NCBI RefSeq assembly: GCF_000378405.1
Contig: NZ_KB899636.1
Location: 568,303 to 632,302 of the forward strand
Direction: 5' to 3'
DNA length: 64,000 nucleotides
Source of the DNA: Succinimonas amylolytica DSM 2873
Lineage (GTDB): Bacteria; Pseudomonadota; Gammaproteobacteria; Enterobacterales; Succinivibrionaceae
Within the stretch, counting starts at the first letter, position 1; each line of letters opens with the position of its first letter. Shown one piece after another: positions 1 to 9,111 of this stretch. Under the pieces are notes generated by a model. It made no database searches. It had not been told where the DNA came from and worked only from the letters and a program-made list of their open reading frames with translations. A program made the position numbers and the translations under genes.

Positions 1-1344
1 GTCATTTCTCCGGAGGCTGAGGTCATCCGCTGTATTTCCATGTTTTACAGGAATACGGATGCCATAGCCAAGTTTGCGGATCAGCTGCAGACACAGGTTA
101 CTAAGAACCCTTTTGAAATAAATACCATTGAAACCCTCGGAGAGGAGGGCGGTTCAGATGCTGCGGTGGTTAATCTTTTGCGTTCGGTGTTTGAGGACGC
201 CATTAATTCCGGAGCTTCGGATATTCATATAGAGCCTGATGCGAATGTTCTGCGTATTCGACAAAGAATTGACGGAAGCCTTCGGGAACAGGTTCTCAAT
301 AATGTAGAAATTGCCCCGGCGATATCCCTTCGTCTTAAGCTTATGTCAGGCCTGGACATTTCTGAAAAGCGTCTGCCTCAGGATGGGCGTTTTCCGGTGG
401 TTATTTCTGGCAAGAATATTGACGTGCGTTTGTCCACATTGCCGACACAGTATGGCGAATCAATGGTAATGCGACTTCTGAATCAGTCAAACGGCCTTTT
501 GTCATTGGATAAAACCGGAATGCCGGTAGACATTCTAAATCGTTTTCGCATTCAGTTGCATCGTCCTCATGGAATGGTTCTGGTTACGGGCCCTACAGGA
601 TCCGGTAAAACCACCACTCTTTACGGCTCTCTCAATGAACTTAACGATCCCTCGGTGAAAATTATTACTGCTGAGGATCCTGTGGAATATCGTCTTCCCA
701 GGATCACTCAGGTTCAGGTAAATGAAAAAATTCATTTGGATTTCAATACAGTGCTTCGTTCTTGTCTTAGACAGGATCCGGATGTAATTCTGGTCGGGGA
801 AATGAGAGATCAGGAAACCTGCGAGATTGGCCTTCGCGGGGCAATGACTGGTCATCTGGTGCTGTCAACACTGCATACTAACGATGCTATTTCCAGTACG
901 TTACGCCTTATGGATATGGGGGCTCCGGGATATCTTGTGGCCGGATCCCTGAGAGCTGTTTTGGCGCAGAGACTGGTGCGTAGAATTTGTCCCAAATGCA
1001 GTGCGGAGTGTCCGCCAGATCCGGTACAGATGAACTTTATTCAGGATGCTTTGGGAATTCCGGTGGAGCAGCAGAAACAAGAGCATTTCCGGATGGGAAA
1101 TCAGGGGCGGGGCTGTCAGTACTGCAATTTTACAGGATATAAAGGACGTGTAGGTGTTTTTGAACTTCTGGTGCTTGATCAGAATATGATGGATGCTCTG
1201 AGACGCAATGATAATGAAGGTTTTGCCATTGCTGCCAGAGAATCGGAGAATTATAAGCCTCTGGCAATGATGGCCTATGAATTTGCACAGCAGGGACTTA
1301 CTTCCATTGAAGAGGTTATGAAGCTTGCGGAGATCAATAAATAA
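1..1344 (+). CDS. mshE: MSHA pilus assembly ATPase MshE (5' end outside window)
   Basis: GspE/PilB-family hexameric ATPase that powers pilus extension at the cytoplasmic membrane. The frame is open from base 1, so the N-terminal part, where MshE proteins carry the c-di-GMP-binding MshEN domain, is missing. The first in-window ATG (base 40) is internal. Counting from it, Walker A GPTGSGKT lies at residues 184-191. It is followed by the Asp/His-box region (AEDPVEY, RQDPDVILVGEMRD, STLHTN). A tetracysteine zinc site (CPKCSAEC, then CQYC) is near the C terminus. The TAATG overlap with the next gene indicates translational coupling. The msh identity rests on the downstream order G-F-B-C-D-O-P and on the mreB junction, as in Vibrio. 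A PilB or second GspE is the alternative, but less likely. Confidence 0.9.
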   Translation, partial: VISPEAEVIRCISMFYRNTDAIAKFADQLQTQVTKNPFEINTIETLGEEGGSDAAVVNLLRSVFEDAINSGASDIHIEPDANVLRIRQRIDGSLREQVLNNVEIAPAISLRLKLMSGLDISEKRLPQDGRFPVVISGKNIDVRLSTLPTQYGESMVMRLLNQSNGLLSLDKTGMPVDILNRFRIQLHRPHGMVLVTGPTGSGKTTTLYGSLNELNDPSVKIITAEDPVEYRLPRITQVQVNEKIHLDFNTVLRSCLRQDPDVILVGEMRDQETCEIGLRGAMTGHLVLSTLHTNDAISSTLRLMDMGAPGYLVAGSLRAVLAQRLVRRICPKCSAECPPDPVQMNFIQDALGIPVEQQKQEHFRMGNQGRGCQYCNFTGYKGRVGVFELLVLDQNMMDALRRNDNEGFAIAARESENYKPLAMMAYEFAQQGLTSIEEVMKLAEINK

Positions 1345-2573
1345 TGCCGTTGTACAGTTATAAGGCCAAGGATGCTGGTGGTGGCTACAAGCTCGGCAAG
1401 GTGGAGGCTCAGACAGAGGCGGATGCCATAGACGAGGTATCACGCATGGGGCTGATGCCTATTTCCATCGAGGAGTCCCGGGGGTTTGTCGGTGCTAGCT
1501 TCAGCCTTGATTTAAAGGAACTTCTTCGCGGGAGAGTCGGACTGTCGGAGCTGGTGATGCTGTGCCGTCAGATGTATTCTCTGTCAAAGGCCGGAGTTCC
1601 TATAATCAGGGCGATCGGAGGATTGGCAGATTCGACTGATCATTACGGCCTTAAAAAGTCTTTGACAGCTCTGAACCGGGATCTGATAGGAGGCCGTTCT
1701 CTGACTCAGGCGATGAGCGATCAGCCAAAAATCTACAATTCTCTTTTTGTTTCCATGATTAATGTAGGTGAAAACACCGGACGTCTTGAGGACGTTTTCT
1801 ACCAACTGGCGGAATATTTCAGTCTGGAGCAGGAAACACGAAAGCGCATTTCCAGTGCCATGCGTTATCCCTTTATGGTTATTATCTTTATAGGAGTGGC
1901 CATCACCATCCTGAATATTTGGGTGATTCCGGTTTTTAGCACCATGTTTGCAAAATTCGGTGTAGAACTGCCGCTGACTACTAGGATTCTTATAGGCACT
2001 TCGGCTTTTTTTGTCAGTTACTGGCCTTATATGCTTGGAATTGTAGTGGCGCTTCCGTTTGTGATCCGTCGGGCGCTACGGGTGAAAAGCGTGCGTTATC
2101 AGTGGGATCGTCTGAAGCTCCGAATTCCGGTTATCGGTTCTATTCTGCGCCGGGCTCTTCTGGGCCGTTTTTGCCGTAGCTTTTCACTGATGCTGCGAGC
2201 AGGTGTGCAGCTTAATATGGCTCTCACGCTGGTGGCCAGTGCTATTGATAACAGATTCCTGGAAGAGCGGGTAAATGTCATGCGACGGGAAATCGAGCAC
2301 GGAAACTCACTTGCTACAGTTGCTGTGCAGAGCAACATGTTTACTCCCCTGGTGCTTCAGATGTTTGCGGTAGGGGATGAAACCGGCCGCGTAGACGAGC
2401 TTCTTCTGGAGGCGGCAACCCATTACGAAAGGGAGGTTGATTATGATCTGAAGGCTCTGACTTCCAAGATTGAACCCCTTCTGCTGGTTTTTGTGGCCTT
2501 GCTAGTGGGGGTTTTGGCATTGGGTATCTTTACACCTATGTGGGATATGTATGGAGCCATGCAGGGTAAATAG
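1344..2573 (+). CDS. mshG: MSHA pilus inner-membrane platform protein MshG
   Basis: GspF/PilC-family polytopic platform protein, 409 aa, which couples the MshE motor to pilin assembly. It has the family layout of two repeated cytoplasmic helical domains, each followed by a membrane segment (about residues 172-196 and 215-240), and a last hydrophobic helix near residues 377-400 (LLLVFVALLVGVLALGIF). The start ATG overlaps the mshE stop as TAATG. A second GspF paralogue in this window belongs to the T2SS operon. Confidence 0.9.
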   Translation: MPLYSYKAKDAGGGYKLGKVEAQTEADAIDEVSRMGLMPISIEESRGFVGASFSLDLKELLRGRVGLSELVMLCRQMYSLSKAGVPIIRAIGGLADSTDHYGLKKSLTALNRDLIGGRSLTQAMSDQPKIYNSLFVSMINVGENTGRLEDVFYQLAEYFSLEQETRKRISSAMRYPFMVIIFIGVAITILNIWVIPVFSTMFAKFGVELPLTTRILIGTSAFFVSYWPYMLGIVVALPFVIRRALRVKSVRYQWDRLKLRIPVIGSILRRALLGRFCRSFSLMLRAGVQLNMALTLVASAIDNRFLEERVNVMRREIEHGNSLATVAVQSNMFTPLVLQMFAVGDETGRVDELLLEAATHYEREVDYDLKALTSKIEPLLLVFVALLVGVLALGIFTPMWDMYGAMQGK

Positions 2574-2575
2574 TT

Positions 2576-3109
2576 ATGAACAGGGAGGATAACAGTAACG
2601 AAAAACTGTTGAAAATCTGGCAGTTTCTCTGGGTCTGTTCGGTTATTGTTCTGGTTGTCTGTATTTTTGTGAGCAATTTTATCCTCCCGCAGTCGGATCG
2701 GACATTGGAAACCTCCATGGATACTGTGGCTCATAATTTCGGAGAACGTCTGGCGCTTCTTCACAGCCTGTGGCTCCAGGACGGAAAAAGAAAGAACATG
2801 AAGGTTCCTTCATGGGTAAATCTCTATGCTGGGGCCGATGAAAGCCGATTGGGCTTTAATCCCGACAGAGTGGTGTATGTCATGAGTCCGCAAGGCTGGC
2901 CGATGGATGTCAGGGGTATTTCCCGAGATGGGCAGGAACCCTGCAAGCTGATTTGGCTTGGCCTGTTGGGACGTGATGAGTCTCTTTTTATCGCTAAGGT
3001 TATGGTGAGGTCAAACCCTGACAAAAATGAGTGTGTGTTCACTACAAACGTATCCGGATTCGTTTATAATTATTCTGACGGTTCTGTAAATAAATTCTTA
3101 GCCGAATAA
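2576..3109 (+). CDS. mshF: MSHA biogenesis protein MshF
   Basis: 177-aa protein with a short cytoplasmic N terminus, one membrane helix (about residues 15-38) and a periplasmic remainder. It starts 3 bases after the mshG stop. Position between mshG and the first pilin, length and single-pass topology match MshF, whose precise function is not established. Sequence similarity alone would be weak, so the call leans on synteny. Confidence 0.75.
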   Translation: MNREDNSNEKLLKIWQFLWVCSVIVLVVCIFVSNFILPQSDRTLETSMDTVAHNFGERLALLHSLWLQDGKRKNMKVPSWVNLYAGADESRLGFNPDRVVYVMSPQGWPMDVRGISRDGQEPCKLIWLGLLGRDESLFIAKVMVRSNPDKNECVFTTNVSGFVYNYSDGSVNKFLAE

Positions 3110-3127
3110 GCTTGGTAGGGTATTGTT

Positions 3128-3826
3128 ATGATTGGAAATCGAACCAGAGGTTTTACTTTAATTGAACTGATTATTGTAATTGTTATTCTCGGTATTCTGG
3201 CTGCTACGGCTCTGCCGCGTTTTCTTGATGTGACTGAAGAGGCCAAAAAAGCTAGCGTCGAGGGGATTGCCGGCAATTTTGCCACCGGTATCCTTTTGGT
3301 TCGCGCCCAGTGGGAAGCCAAAGGTCGGCAGAAGGTAAACAATATCAACAGCACCCTTTATGACGGAACCAGATTCTATCTGACCACTCCTACAAACACT
3401 AAAATCAATGACGGTACCATGAGTCCGGGATATCCGATTATGGCGACCACCGCAGGAGCAACCAAGCCTTCCACTATTACTGATGAAAGTGCCAGTGGCT
3501 TTGCTGTTCCCAATAATCTGGCAAACTGCATTAATATCTGGGAGAAGATGCTTCAGAATCCGCCCCGTATTACCGGAGATATCAATGCTCTTAACAGTGA
3601 TGACATTGACTATAAGTATTTTGTAACCTACAGTACCGGTGCAGTGGACGGATCTACGGTATCTGGGTACGGGATCTGTCGTTATTATCTGGTGCTTTCC
3701 CTGGAGAAGGGGGACACTGGTTCCTACAAGGCTCCGGACGCTGATAACCATGATCGCTACATGAGCTTCAGCTATATTCCCTCTCTTGGGCTGGTGCAGC
3801 CTCATATAAACAGCAGTGCCAATTAG
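3128..3826 (+). CDS. mshB: MSHA pilin, MshB-like
   Basis: Type IV pilin of 232 aa. It has a short leader ending in Gly, mature Phe+1 and Glu+5 (RG^FTLIELIIV) and a hydrophobic N-terminal helix. The run after the helix (RFLDVTEEAKKAS, then FATGILLVRAQWE) resembles MshB more than MshA. It is the only pilin between mshF and the MshC-like gene, so it may serve as major pilin, as minor pilin MshB, or both. PilD-type prepilin peptidase processing is expected, but that enzyme is not in the window. Confidence 0.8.
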   Translation: MIGNRTRGFTLIELIIVIVILGILAATALPRFLDVTEEAKKASVEGIAGNFATGILLVRAQWEAKGRQKVNNINSTLYDGTRFYLTTPTNTKINDGTMSPGYPIMATTAGATKPSTITDESASGFAVPNNLANCINIWEKMLQNPPRITGDINALNSDDIDYKYFVTYSTGAVDGSTVSGYGICRYYLVLSLEKGDTGSYKAPDADNHDRYMSFSYIPSLGLVQPHINSSAN

Positions 3827-3834
3827 AGGAATCT

Positions 3835-4302
3835 ATGAGGCGGAGTTCCGGTTTTACTCTGGTTGAACTGGTGACAGTGCTGGTTCTTATCGGAATCCTG
3901 GCAGTGGCAGCCACCGCGAAGCTGACAGCTGCCAACGGTCAGGAGTACGTTTCATGCCGGGAAGCCGCAACCCGTCTGGCTACAGTTCAGTCCATCAATA
4001 TGAATCAGGGCAGCAGTCCTGATGTGAGGTTTTTTATCAACAGAGATGGTGTCTTTGGATACTGCATCGGGCTGGACTGCTCCAACACCCCGGCTACGTG
4101 GCATGGTATCGGAGGGGGGGATCGGGTCGTGGCAGATACCGATGGCTATATTGGTTTTGACTATCTCGGAAAAGTTCATCAGGGCAATACAACCCTGGGG
4201 CTGAAGGAGGCTGGATACTATCAGTTTTCTTTCAGACCGTCTCAGGGGGCGGGCAGCTGTGCGGTTCGTGTATATCCGGAGGGAGGGATCGCATGGAAGT
4301 AG
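3835..4302 (+). CDS. mshC: MSHA minor pilin MshC
   Basis: Small type IV pilin-like protein, 155 aa. The leader ends SSG^FTLVELVTV with Glu+5, followed by a hydrophobic helix to about residue 30. Two Cys (YCIGLDC) and a late Cys (GSCAVRVY) could form the disulfide loop common in minor pilins. An AGGAATCT ribosome site precedes the ATG. Its 3' end overlaps the next gene by 10 bases. Name by synteny (B-C-D-O-P order) and by the short MshC-like length. Confidence 0.75.
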   Translation: MRRSSGFTLVELVTVLVLIGILAVAATAKLTAANGQEYVSCREAATRLATVQSINMNQGSSPDVRFFINRDGVFGYCIGLDCSNTPATWHGIGGGDRVVADTDGYIGFDYLGKVHQGNTTLGLKEAGYYQFSFRPSQGAGSCAVRVYPEGGIAWK

Positions 4303-4964
4303 CAGCCAAGGGCTTTACTCTCGTTGAACTGGTTATCGGCATTGTGGTTATGGGAATTGCTGTGGCCGGTATTACCAGTATTCTCTTTTCATTTGCCGTG
4401 TCATCGGCCAATCCTGTATTTGAGGTGAAATCCTCGCTTCTTGCGGAAAGGGTTTTTCGGGAAATTCTAGCGCAGGAGTACGATCAGAATTCTGACCATC
4501 ATGGAGGCGTATGCCGTTGTGGAGAGACTGTTGTTTCCGGAGGGGAACGGCTTTGTGATATTGGATCCTGTACCGCCGAGAGTGGCTACGGTCCTGATAC
4601 CCCTGAGGAAAGAGCAGCGCAGTATTCATCTGTTTTTAATGATATTGATGATTATGATACTTCTAGGTTATGTGCCGTTAAAACAGGTAGCGTTGCTTGT
4701 CAGATGTATGCTAGTCCTGACTTCTGCAACGGGCTTGATTCCTGCAGTGGGGTACCGGCAGATTTTTTCCTGGGAAAAAACTACAGTGAGTGGAAGGCAT
4801 CAGTTCAGAAGGATTTGCCCGATGCCGGATATGCCGGATATTACGTAACAGTTCGGGTTTCTCAGGTCGCTGTAGGAGGTTTTGCCTTTAAAGAGATTCG
4901 GGCCAGTGTCTTGGATCCCCGGGGCGGGGTATATCGCCTGTCGGCATTGCGGGGGAATTACTGA
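4293..4964 (+). CDS. mshD: MSHA minor pilin MshD
   Basis: 223-aa pilin-like protein with AKG^FTLVELVIG, Glu+5, and an early YDQNSDHHGG segment typical of MshD (Asn-Ser-Asp-His after the first helix). Several Cys residues lie in the globular domain (CRCGE, CDIGSC). It starts inside mshC behind a GGAGGGA ribosome site and ends with a TGATG-type one-base overlap to mshO, so the genes are translationally coupled. Confidence 0.82.
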   Translation: MEVAAKGFTLVELVIGIVVMGIAVAGITSILFSFAVSSANPVFEVKSSLLAERVFREILAQEYDQNSDHHGGVCRCGETVVSGGERLCDIGSCTAESGYGPDTPEERAAQYSSVFNDIDDYDTSRLCAVKTGSVACQMYASPDFCNGLDSCSGVPADFFLGKNYSEWKASVQKDLPDAGYAGYYVTVRVSQVAVGGFAFKEIRASVLDPRGGVYRLSALRGNY

Positions 4965-5743
4965 TGCGCGGTAAATCGGGCTTCACTCTTATAGAAATTG
5001 TAATTGTCATGGTGATAATGGGTATTACCGTGGTCAGTGTGGCGGGATTTGTATCCCAGGGGGCACTGCTGATGGCAGAGTCCTCTGCACGGGTTGCGCT
5101 GGCACAGTTTACCAGAAATGTCACAGAAAGAATTTCGCGGGAAGTCCAGGGAAGCATTCCTTATCAGGTTTCCATATCCAAAGACGAACATGATAACGGA
5201 GTTTTAAGCTTCAGGGTTCCTCTTTATGTTTTAAGGGTGTATCGAGTTTCGGAGGATTCGGCTTCCGCTCTGAAATATGCCTATGTTTTTCCCTCGAAAG
5301 GGACCGGTTTTACATGCGAGAGTATCGCTTCTTCCCACCAGGACCGGGTGAGTATTCTCGGGATACTGAAAAGTGACGGTTCTCTTTCTGAGAAAAAGAT
5401 TTCCGGGGGAGACTGTGCCGCATCAGGAAATTTTATCAGGTTCGATATTTCCGGTCTGGATGTGGATTCCGGGCTGAATAGGCTTTACCTGATGAATGAC
5501 TGGAGTCAGGTGTCTTATTCTATTGGTTCTGAAGGATATCTTTTGTATCATCGGGGTGCCTCTGTTGCCACTATCAATGCAGATGGAAGGAACAAGGTTA
5601 AGAAGCTTCTTTTTGAGGTTCCAGGCAGTTCCGGACAGCAGAATGCTTCGCATCTTAACAGTGTTTTTATGGCTCTTTTCAGTGAAACTGACAGCGAAAC
5701 AATGAGCGTGGAGCAGCTTCTGGAGGCGGAAAATGTACTATAA
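4964..5743 (+). CDS. mshO: MSHA minor pilin MshO
   Basis: 259-aa pilin-like protein with KSG^FTLIEIVIV, Glu+5 and a hydrophobic helix to about residue 34. The following RNVTERISREVQGSIPYQV segment is characteristic of MshO (a GspJ-like family in which an N-terminal Arg-rich helix precedes the globular part). It is coupled to mshD at the start and overlaps mshP by 11 bases at the end. Confidence 0.82.
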   Translation: MRGKSGFTLIEIVIVMVIMGITVVSVAGFVSQGALLMAESSARVALAQFTRNVTERISREVQGSIPYQVSISKDEHDNGVLSFRVPLYVLRVYRVSEDSASALKYAYVFPSKGTGFTCESIASSHQDRVSILGILKSDGSLSEKKISGGDCAASGNFIRFDISGLDVDSGLNRLYLMNDWSQVSYSIGSEGYLLYHRGASVATINADGRNKVKKLLFEVPGSSGQQNASHLNSVFMALFSETDSETMSVEQLLEAENVL

Positions 5744-6359
5744 GTCCTGTTCTTTTTCCCGCGGTTCTATGCTGATAACTGCAGTTTTTGTCCTAGTGGT
5801 GTTTTCCGGGATCGCCGCTGTTCTCGGACAGATTTTGATTCAGGATCGTCAGGTTCAGCTTAATGCCGTTCTGGGAAGTCAGGCGAAGCTTATGGCTGAG
5901 AGCGGTTTGGAATACGGTATGTCCTCCCTGTTTTCGCTAGGACGGGAAAAATCGTATTCTGAAAACACCGAGGGCTACAGTAGAGTATGGCAGGCCATCA
6001 GGAACGATATTAAAACCTCCGGACACGCTTCATACGATTTTATTGAAAAGGAGAGCGGAGTTTTCGGAAACTGCAATGCAGCTGCCGCAGGTTCCAATAC
6101 ATATTTCTGCAAGGATCTTTATTCTCAGTGCTGGCTTTCCAGACTTACTGTGGAGGCCGTGGATCTGGCTTATCTCAGTCCTGGAGACAGCACGGTTTCT
6201 CTTGATTCTCGTATAGAGTACACCGTAACGTCCGAAGCTTCCTGTCAGATTCCCATTCTTGATGATGACAACGGCCGGTCCGATGACGTGTATACCATTA
6301 TCAGAAAGGCTGAGATTACGGCTACCGATTTGCGCTACTCCGGTAGCCGGATAAACTGA
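5733..6359 (+). CDS. mshP: MSHA biogenesis protein MshP
   Basis: 208-aa protein with a prepilin-like start (SRG^SMLITAVFVLVV) that lacks Glu+5, as in MshP and the GspK class. The MAESGLEYG segment following the membrane helix is typical. It is the last pilus gene: no MshQ-like tip protein follows before mreB, although mshQ ends the locus in vibrios. Periplasmic cysteines (GNCNAA, FCKDLYSQC, ASCQIP) may be disulfide-bonded. Confidence 0.8.
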   Translation: MYYKSCSFSRGSMLITAVFVLVVFSGIAAVLGQILIQDRQVQLNAVLGSQAKLMAESGLEYGMSSLFSLGREKSYSENTEGYSRVWQAIRNDIKTSGHASYDFIEKESGVFGNCNAAAAGSNTYFCKDLYSQCWLSRLTVEAVDLAYLSPGDSTVSLDSRIEYTVTSEASCQIPILDDDNGRSDDVYTIIRKAEITATDLRYSGSRIN

Positions 6360-6462
6360 ATCTTTTCCAGTAACAGTCTTCTTGCCTCCGCCTGTTGCCG
6401 GGGGCGCTTTAAGTTCGTTCGAAGCCATGCCAATACATTGCTTTTTCGGCGGGGGCAAATAA

Positions 6463-6491
6463 TTAAAATCACCGGTTATATATGCTATAAT
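6463..6491 (+). promoter_or_regulatory. Sigma-70 promoter for mreB
   Basis: TTAAAA at 6463-6468, a 17-base spacer and a consensus TATAAT at 6486-6491 preceded by TGC (extended -10). It sits in the 163-base gap after mshP and separates the pilus operon from the shape operon. The 5' leader to the mreB ATG would be about 60 bases. Confidence 0.7.
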
Positions 6492-6558
6492 CCGCACCTG
6501 TTATTATGAAGAAGGTTCCTTATTGGAATCCTTAAAGATTTATTTCCGGAATTTTAAT

Positions 6559-7623
6559 ATGTTTAAGAAACTCAGAGGTCTTTTTGCAAATGACCTGTCT
6601 ATAGATCTGGGTACTGCCAATACGCTTATATATGTCAAATCAAAGGGTATTGTACTGAATGAACCGTCAGTGGTTGCCGTCAGTGATGAAAGACGTGGCG
6701 GTTCGATGACATCCGTAGCTGTCGGACGGGAAGCCAAGCAAATGCTGGGAAAAGCTCCTGAGAATATCAAAGTGGTTCGTCCGATGCGCGACGGCGTTAT
6801 TACGGACTGCAAATATACGCAGAAGATGCTGGAAGAGTTTATGCGTATAATTCAGCATAAAACCAACAGATTTATGGGGATAATCAAGGGATCTCCGCGG
6901 GTACTGGTATGTGTGCCTTACGGATCTACCCCAGTGGAAAGAGCTGCTATCAAGGCGGCAGTAAAACGTTCTGGCGCCAATGAGGTATTTCTGATAACCG
7001 AACCCATGGCAGCAGCGGTGGGGGCAGAGCTTCCGGTAACTGAGGCCAAAGGATCTATGGTTATTGATATCGGCGGCGGTACTACGGAAGTGGCTATTAT
7101 CTCGCTGGGTGGGGTGGTTTATGCAGCTTCTGTCAGAACTGGCGGGGACAAGCTGGATGAGGCTATTATTTCCTATGTCAGAGACAAGCACAGAATTGAA
7201 ATTGGCGAAGTCACCGCCGAGAATCTGAAGATCCAGATTGGCTGTGCCAGCGAGAATGATGAGGATGAGAAGCTTTCTATGGAAATCCGAGGCCAGAGCA
7301 TCATTAATCAGGTGCCCATGTCGGTAACCATCACCTCCGAAGAAGTGATGGAGGCTATTCAGGATCCTCTGAAGAATATTCTCGGAGCGGTTCAGGATGC
7401 CCTCAGCAATGTTCGTCCGGAGCTGTCTGCCGATATTTCCGATCAGGGGATGGTTCTGACTGGAGGCGGGGCTCTTTTGCGTAATCTGCATCGTTTGATT
7501 TCGGAAAAAACGAATGTAAACGTCCGGGTTGCCAAAGATCCGCTCACCTGTGTTGCCAGAGGCGGTGGTGCAGCACTGGAGCTCTATGATTCTACCGGAT
7601 ATTCGCTGTTTGAACGCGGGTAA
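6559..7623 (+). CDS. mreB: Rod-shape actin homologue MreB
   Basis: Cytoskeletal ATPase that forms membrane-associated filaments and guides the elongasome. The first ATG gives [20 protein letters not shown], the usual MreB N terminus with its membrane-binding amphipathic helix, for 354 aa (E. coli 347). An in-frame TTG at 6523 would add 12 residues and is less likely, although it has a GAAGG upstream. Phosphate-binding and connect motifs [10 protein letters not shown] and [10 protein letters not shown] are present, as is [10 protein letters not shown]. It stands between the msh locus and mreC, as in Vibrio and Aeromonas. Confidence 0.97.
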   Translation: MFKKLRGLFANDLSIDLGTANTLIYVKSKGIVLNEPSVVAVSDERRGGSMTSVAVGREAKQMLGKAPENIKVVRPMRDGVITDCKYTQKMLEEFMRIIQHKTNRFMGIIKGSPRVLVCVPYGSTPVERAAIKAAVKRSGANEVFLITEPMAAAVGAELPVTEAKGSMVIDIGGGTTEVAIISLGGVVYAASVRTGGDKLDEAIISYVRDKHRIEIGEVTAENLKIQIGCASENDEDEKLSMEIRGQSIINQVPMSVTITSEEVMEAIQDPLKNILGAVQDALSNVRPELSADISDQGMVLTGGGALLRNLHRLISEKTNVNVRVAKDPLTCVARGGGAALELYDSTGYSLFERG

Positions 7624-7635
7624 CCGAACCGGTAT

Positions 7636-7659
7636 AGCCCCTTATGATGGGGCTTTTTT
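7636..7659 (+). terminator. Intrinsic terminator between mreB and mreC
   Basis: AGCCCC / GGGGCT stem (7636-7641, 7649-7654), 7-base loop, then six T. As no clear promoter is seen in the 20 bases before mreC, this probably attenuates rather than blocks transcription, keeping MreB in excess over MreC and MreD. Confidence 0.8.
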
Positions 7660-7678
7660 GTTTTGAGGTCCGTGGGTA

Positions 7679-8599
7679 ATGGTTGATAAGCTGAGTTATT
7701 TTGGAATTTCTTCAACTGCCAGGTTCATTATCTGCGGTATTTTTTCGCTCATACTCATAGTGTGTGATTCCCATTTTAATTACTTCAGGGATCTCCGTTA
7801 TACTCTCGAAAGCTGGCTTACTCCAGTCTATTATGTTGCCAATATGCCTGTGGTATTCGGAAGAGGAATTTCCGAAAGTCGCTATTCTTATCAGGAGCTT
7901 TTGCGGGAAAACAATTTTTTGAAACGGGAGATTTCTGATATCAGGGTTGACCTGCTGCGCTATGACAGTCTGGTGGAGGATAACGAGCGTTTAAGACGGC
8001 TCAGCAATTCCCCTATACAGGATGATTTTCGCAAAATCGGGGCTGAGGTTATCATGGTTGATACCAACCCTTTTTCTCTTACAGTGATGATTAACCGGGG
8101 AACGGATGACGATGTTTATGAAGGTCAGCCGGTGGTTAACGAGGAAGGAATTGTCGGTCTGGTAATCAGTGTTTCTAAATCCACCAGTAGGGTGCTCCTG
8201 ATATCGGATCAGAATCATGCTGTGCCAGTTGTAGTTCTGAGAAACGGTATTCGGGCCATTGCATCGGGAACTGGAGTGGTTAATGAGCTTAGTATTATTA
8301 ACATGCCCAGAAATGTGGATATCAGGGAAGGTGATCTTCTGGTAACCTCTGGACTGGGTGGAAAGTTTCCCCGAGGATATCCGGTAGCTAGGGTCTCAAC
8401 ATTTGACCGTCGGGAAGGGGTGCAGTTTGCTGAAATCAAGGCACAGCCCACGGTTTTTCTGGATCGCCTGAGACACATGTTTCTGATATGGGTGCCGGAA
8501 TCCCAGAGGGATCAGTTTTATTCCGGAGTTGCTGATGTCGGGGATCGGAATAAAACTGATTCGCAGAATGGTGAAAACAATAAATCCGGAGGTAATTAA
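7679..8599 (+). CDS. mreC: Rod-shape-determining protein MreC
   Basis: 306-aa bitopic inner-membrane protein: membrane helix at about residues 12-31, a coiled coil (about 60-105, ENNFLKREISDIRVDLLRYDSL) and then the two-lobed periplasmic beta domain. It links MreB/MreD to PBP2-RodA. Start ATG lies about 10 bases after GAGG. The gene couples to mreD by a TAATG overlap. Confidence 0.95.
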   Translation: MVDKLSYFGISSTARFIICGIFSLILIVCDSHFNYFRDLRYTLESWLTPVYYVANMPVVFGRGISESRYSYQELLRENNFLKREISDIRVDLLRYDSLVEDNERLRRLSNSPIQDDFRKIGAEVIMVDTNPFSLTVMINRGTDDDVYEGQPVVNEEGIVGLVISVSKSTSRVLLISDQNHAVPVVVLRNGIRAIASGTGVVNELSIINMPRNVDIREGDLLVTSGLGGKFPRGYPVARVSTFDRREGVQFAEIKAQPTVFLDRLRHMFLIWVPESQRDQFYSGVADVGDRNKTDSQNGENNKSGGN

Positions 8600-9111
8600 T
8601 GAATATCAGACACGCCGGTGTTTTTGTTGTTATATGGGGTTCGTTATTTATCGGTCTTCTGTTATCCCTGGTAAAGCTTCCGGCAGAGGCTGATATTTTT
8701 TCACCGAATTATGTGGTATGCGTGCTTCTGTATTGGGTTATTGTAGTTCCCGAAAAAGTAAATGTCGGAATTGGCTGGCTTACCGGACTTTTTTTCGATT
8801 TCCTTCTGGGGGCGACTTTGGGCATCCATGCTGCAGCTTTTGCTTTTATGTCATGGATTGTTGCCTGTCAGTTTAAAAATATTCGTTACTATTCGTTGAT
8901 TCAGAAGACCATCGTTGTTGGGGCGGTTAACTGTCTGGGACAGTTTCTCCTTTTCTGGGTGGAGCATATCTTTGGGGTGGTAACAGTGGATTATCAGGTA
9001 TTCTGGTCATGTCTTTCCACAGTGTTACTTTGGCCGTTGGTGTATCTTGTTTTAACTTTGATTTACGAAGCGGTATCTCCGAAAAGTGCTCTTGAACTGT
9101 ATGACTACTGA
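8599..9111 (+). CDS. mreD: Rod-shape-determining protein MreD
   Basis: 170-aa polytopic inner-membrane protein of the elongasome. Hydrophobic segments cover most of the length (about residues 8-26, 33-55, 60-90, 100-122 and 130-157). It has the canonical position after mreC with a one-base stop/start overlap, and its 3' end overlaps maf by 11 bases. Confidence 0.93.
   Translation: MNIRHAGVFVVIWGSLFIGLLLSLVKLPAEADIFSPNYVVCVLLYWVIVVPEKVNVGIGWLTGLFFDFLLGATLGIHAAAFAFMSWIVACQFKNIRYYSLIQKTIVVGAVNCLGQFLLFWVEHIFGVVTVDYQVFWSCLSTVLLWPLVYLVLTLIYEAVSPKSALELYDY

Noticed and set aside
6667..7491. 274-codon minus-strand ORF opposite mreB, and 249 codons opposite pckA (26800-27549)
   Set aside because: Antisense to certain genes, His/Asn-rich translations without domain features.
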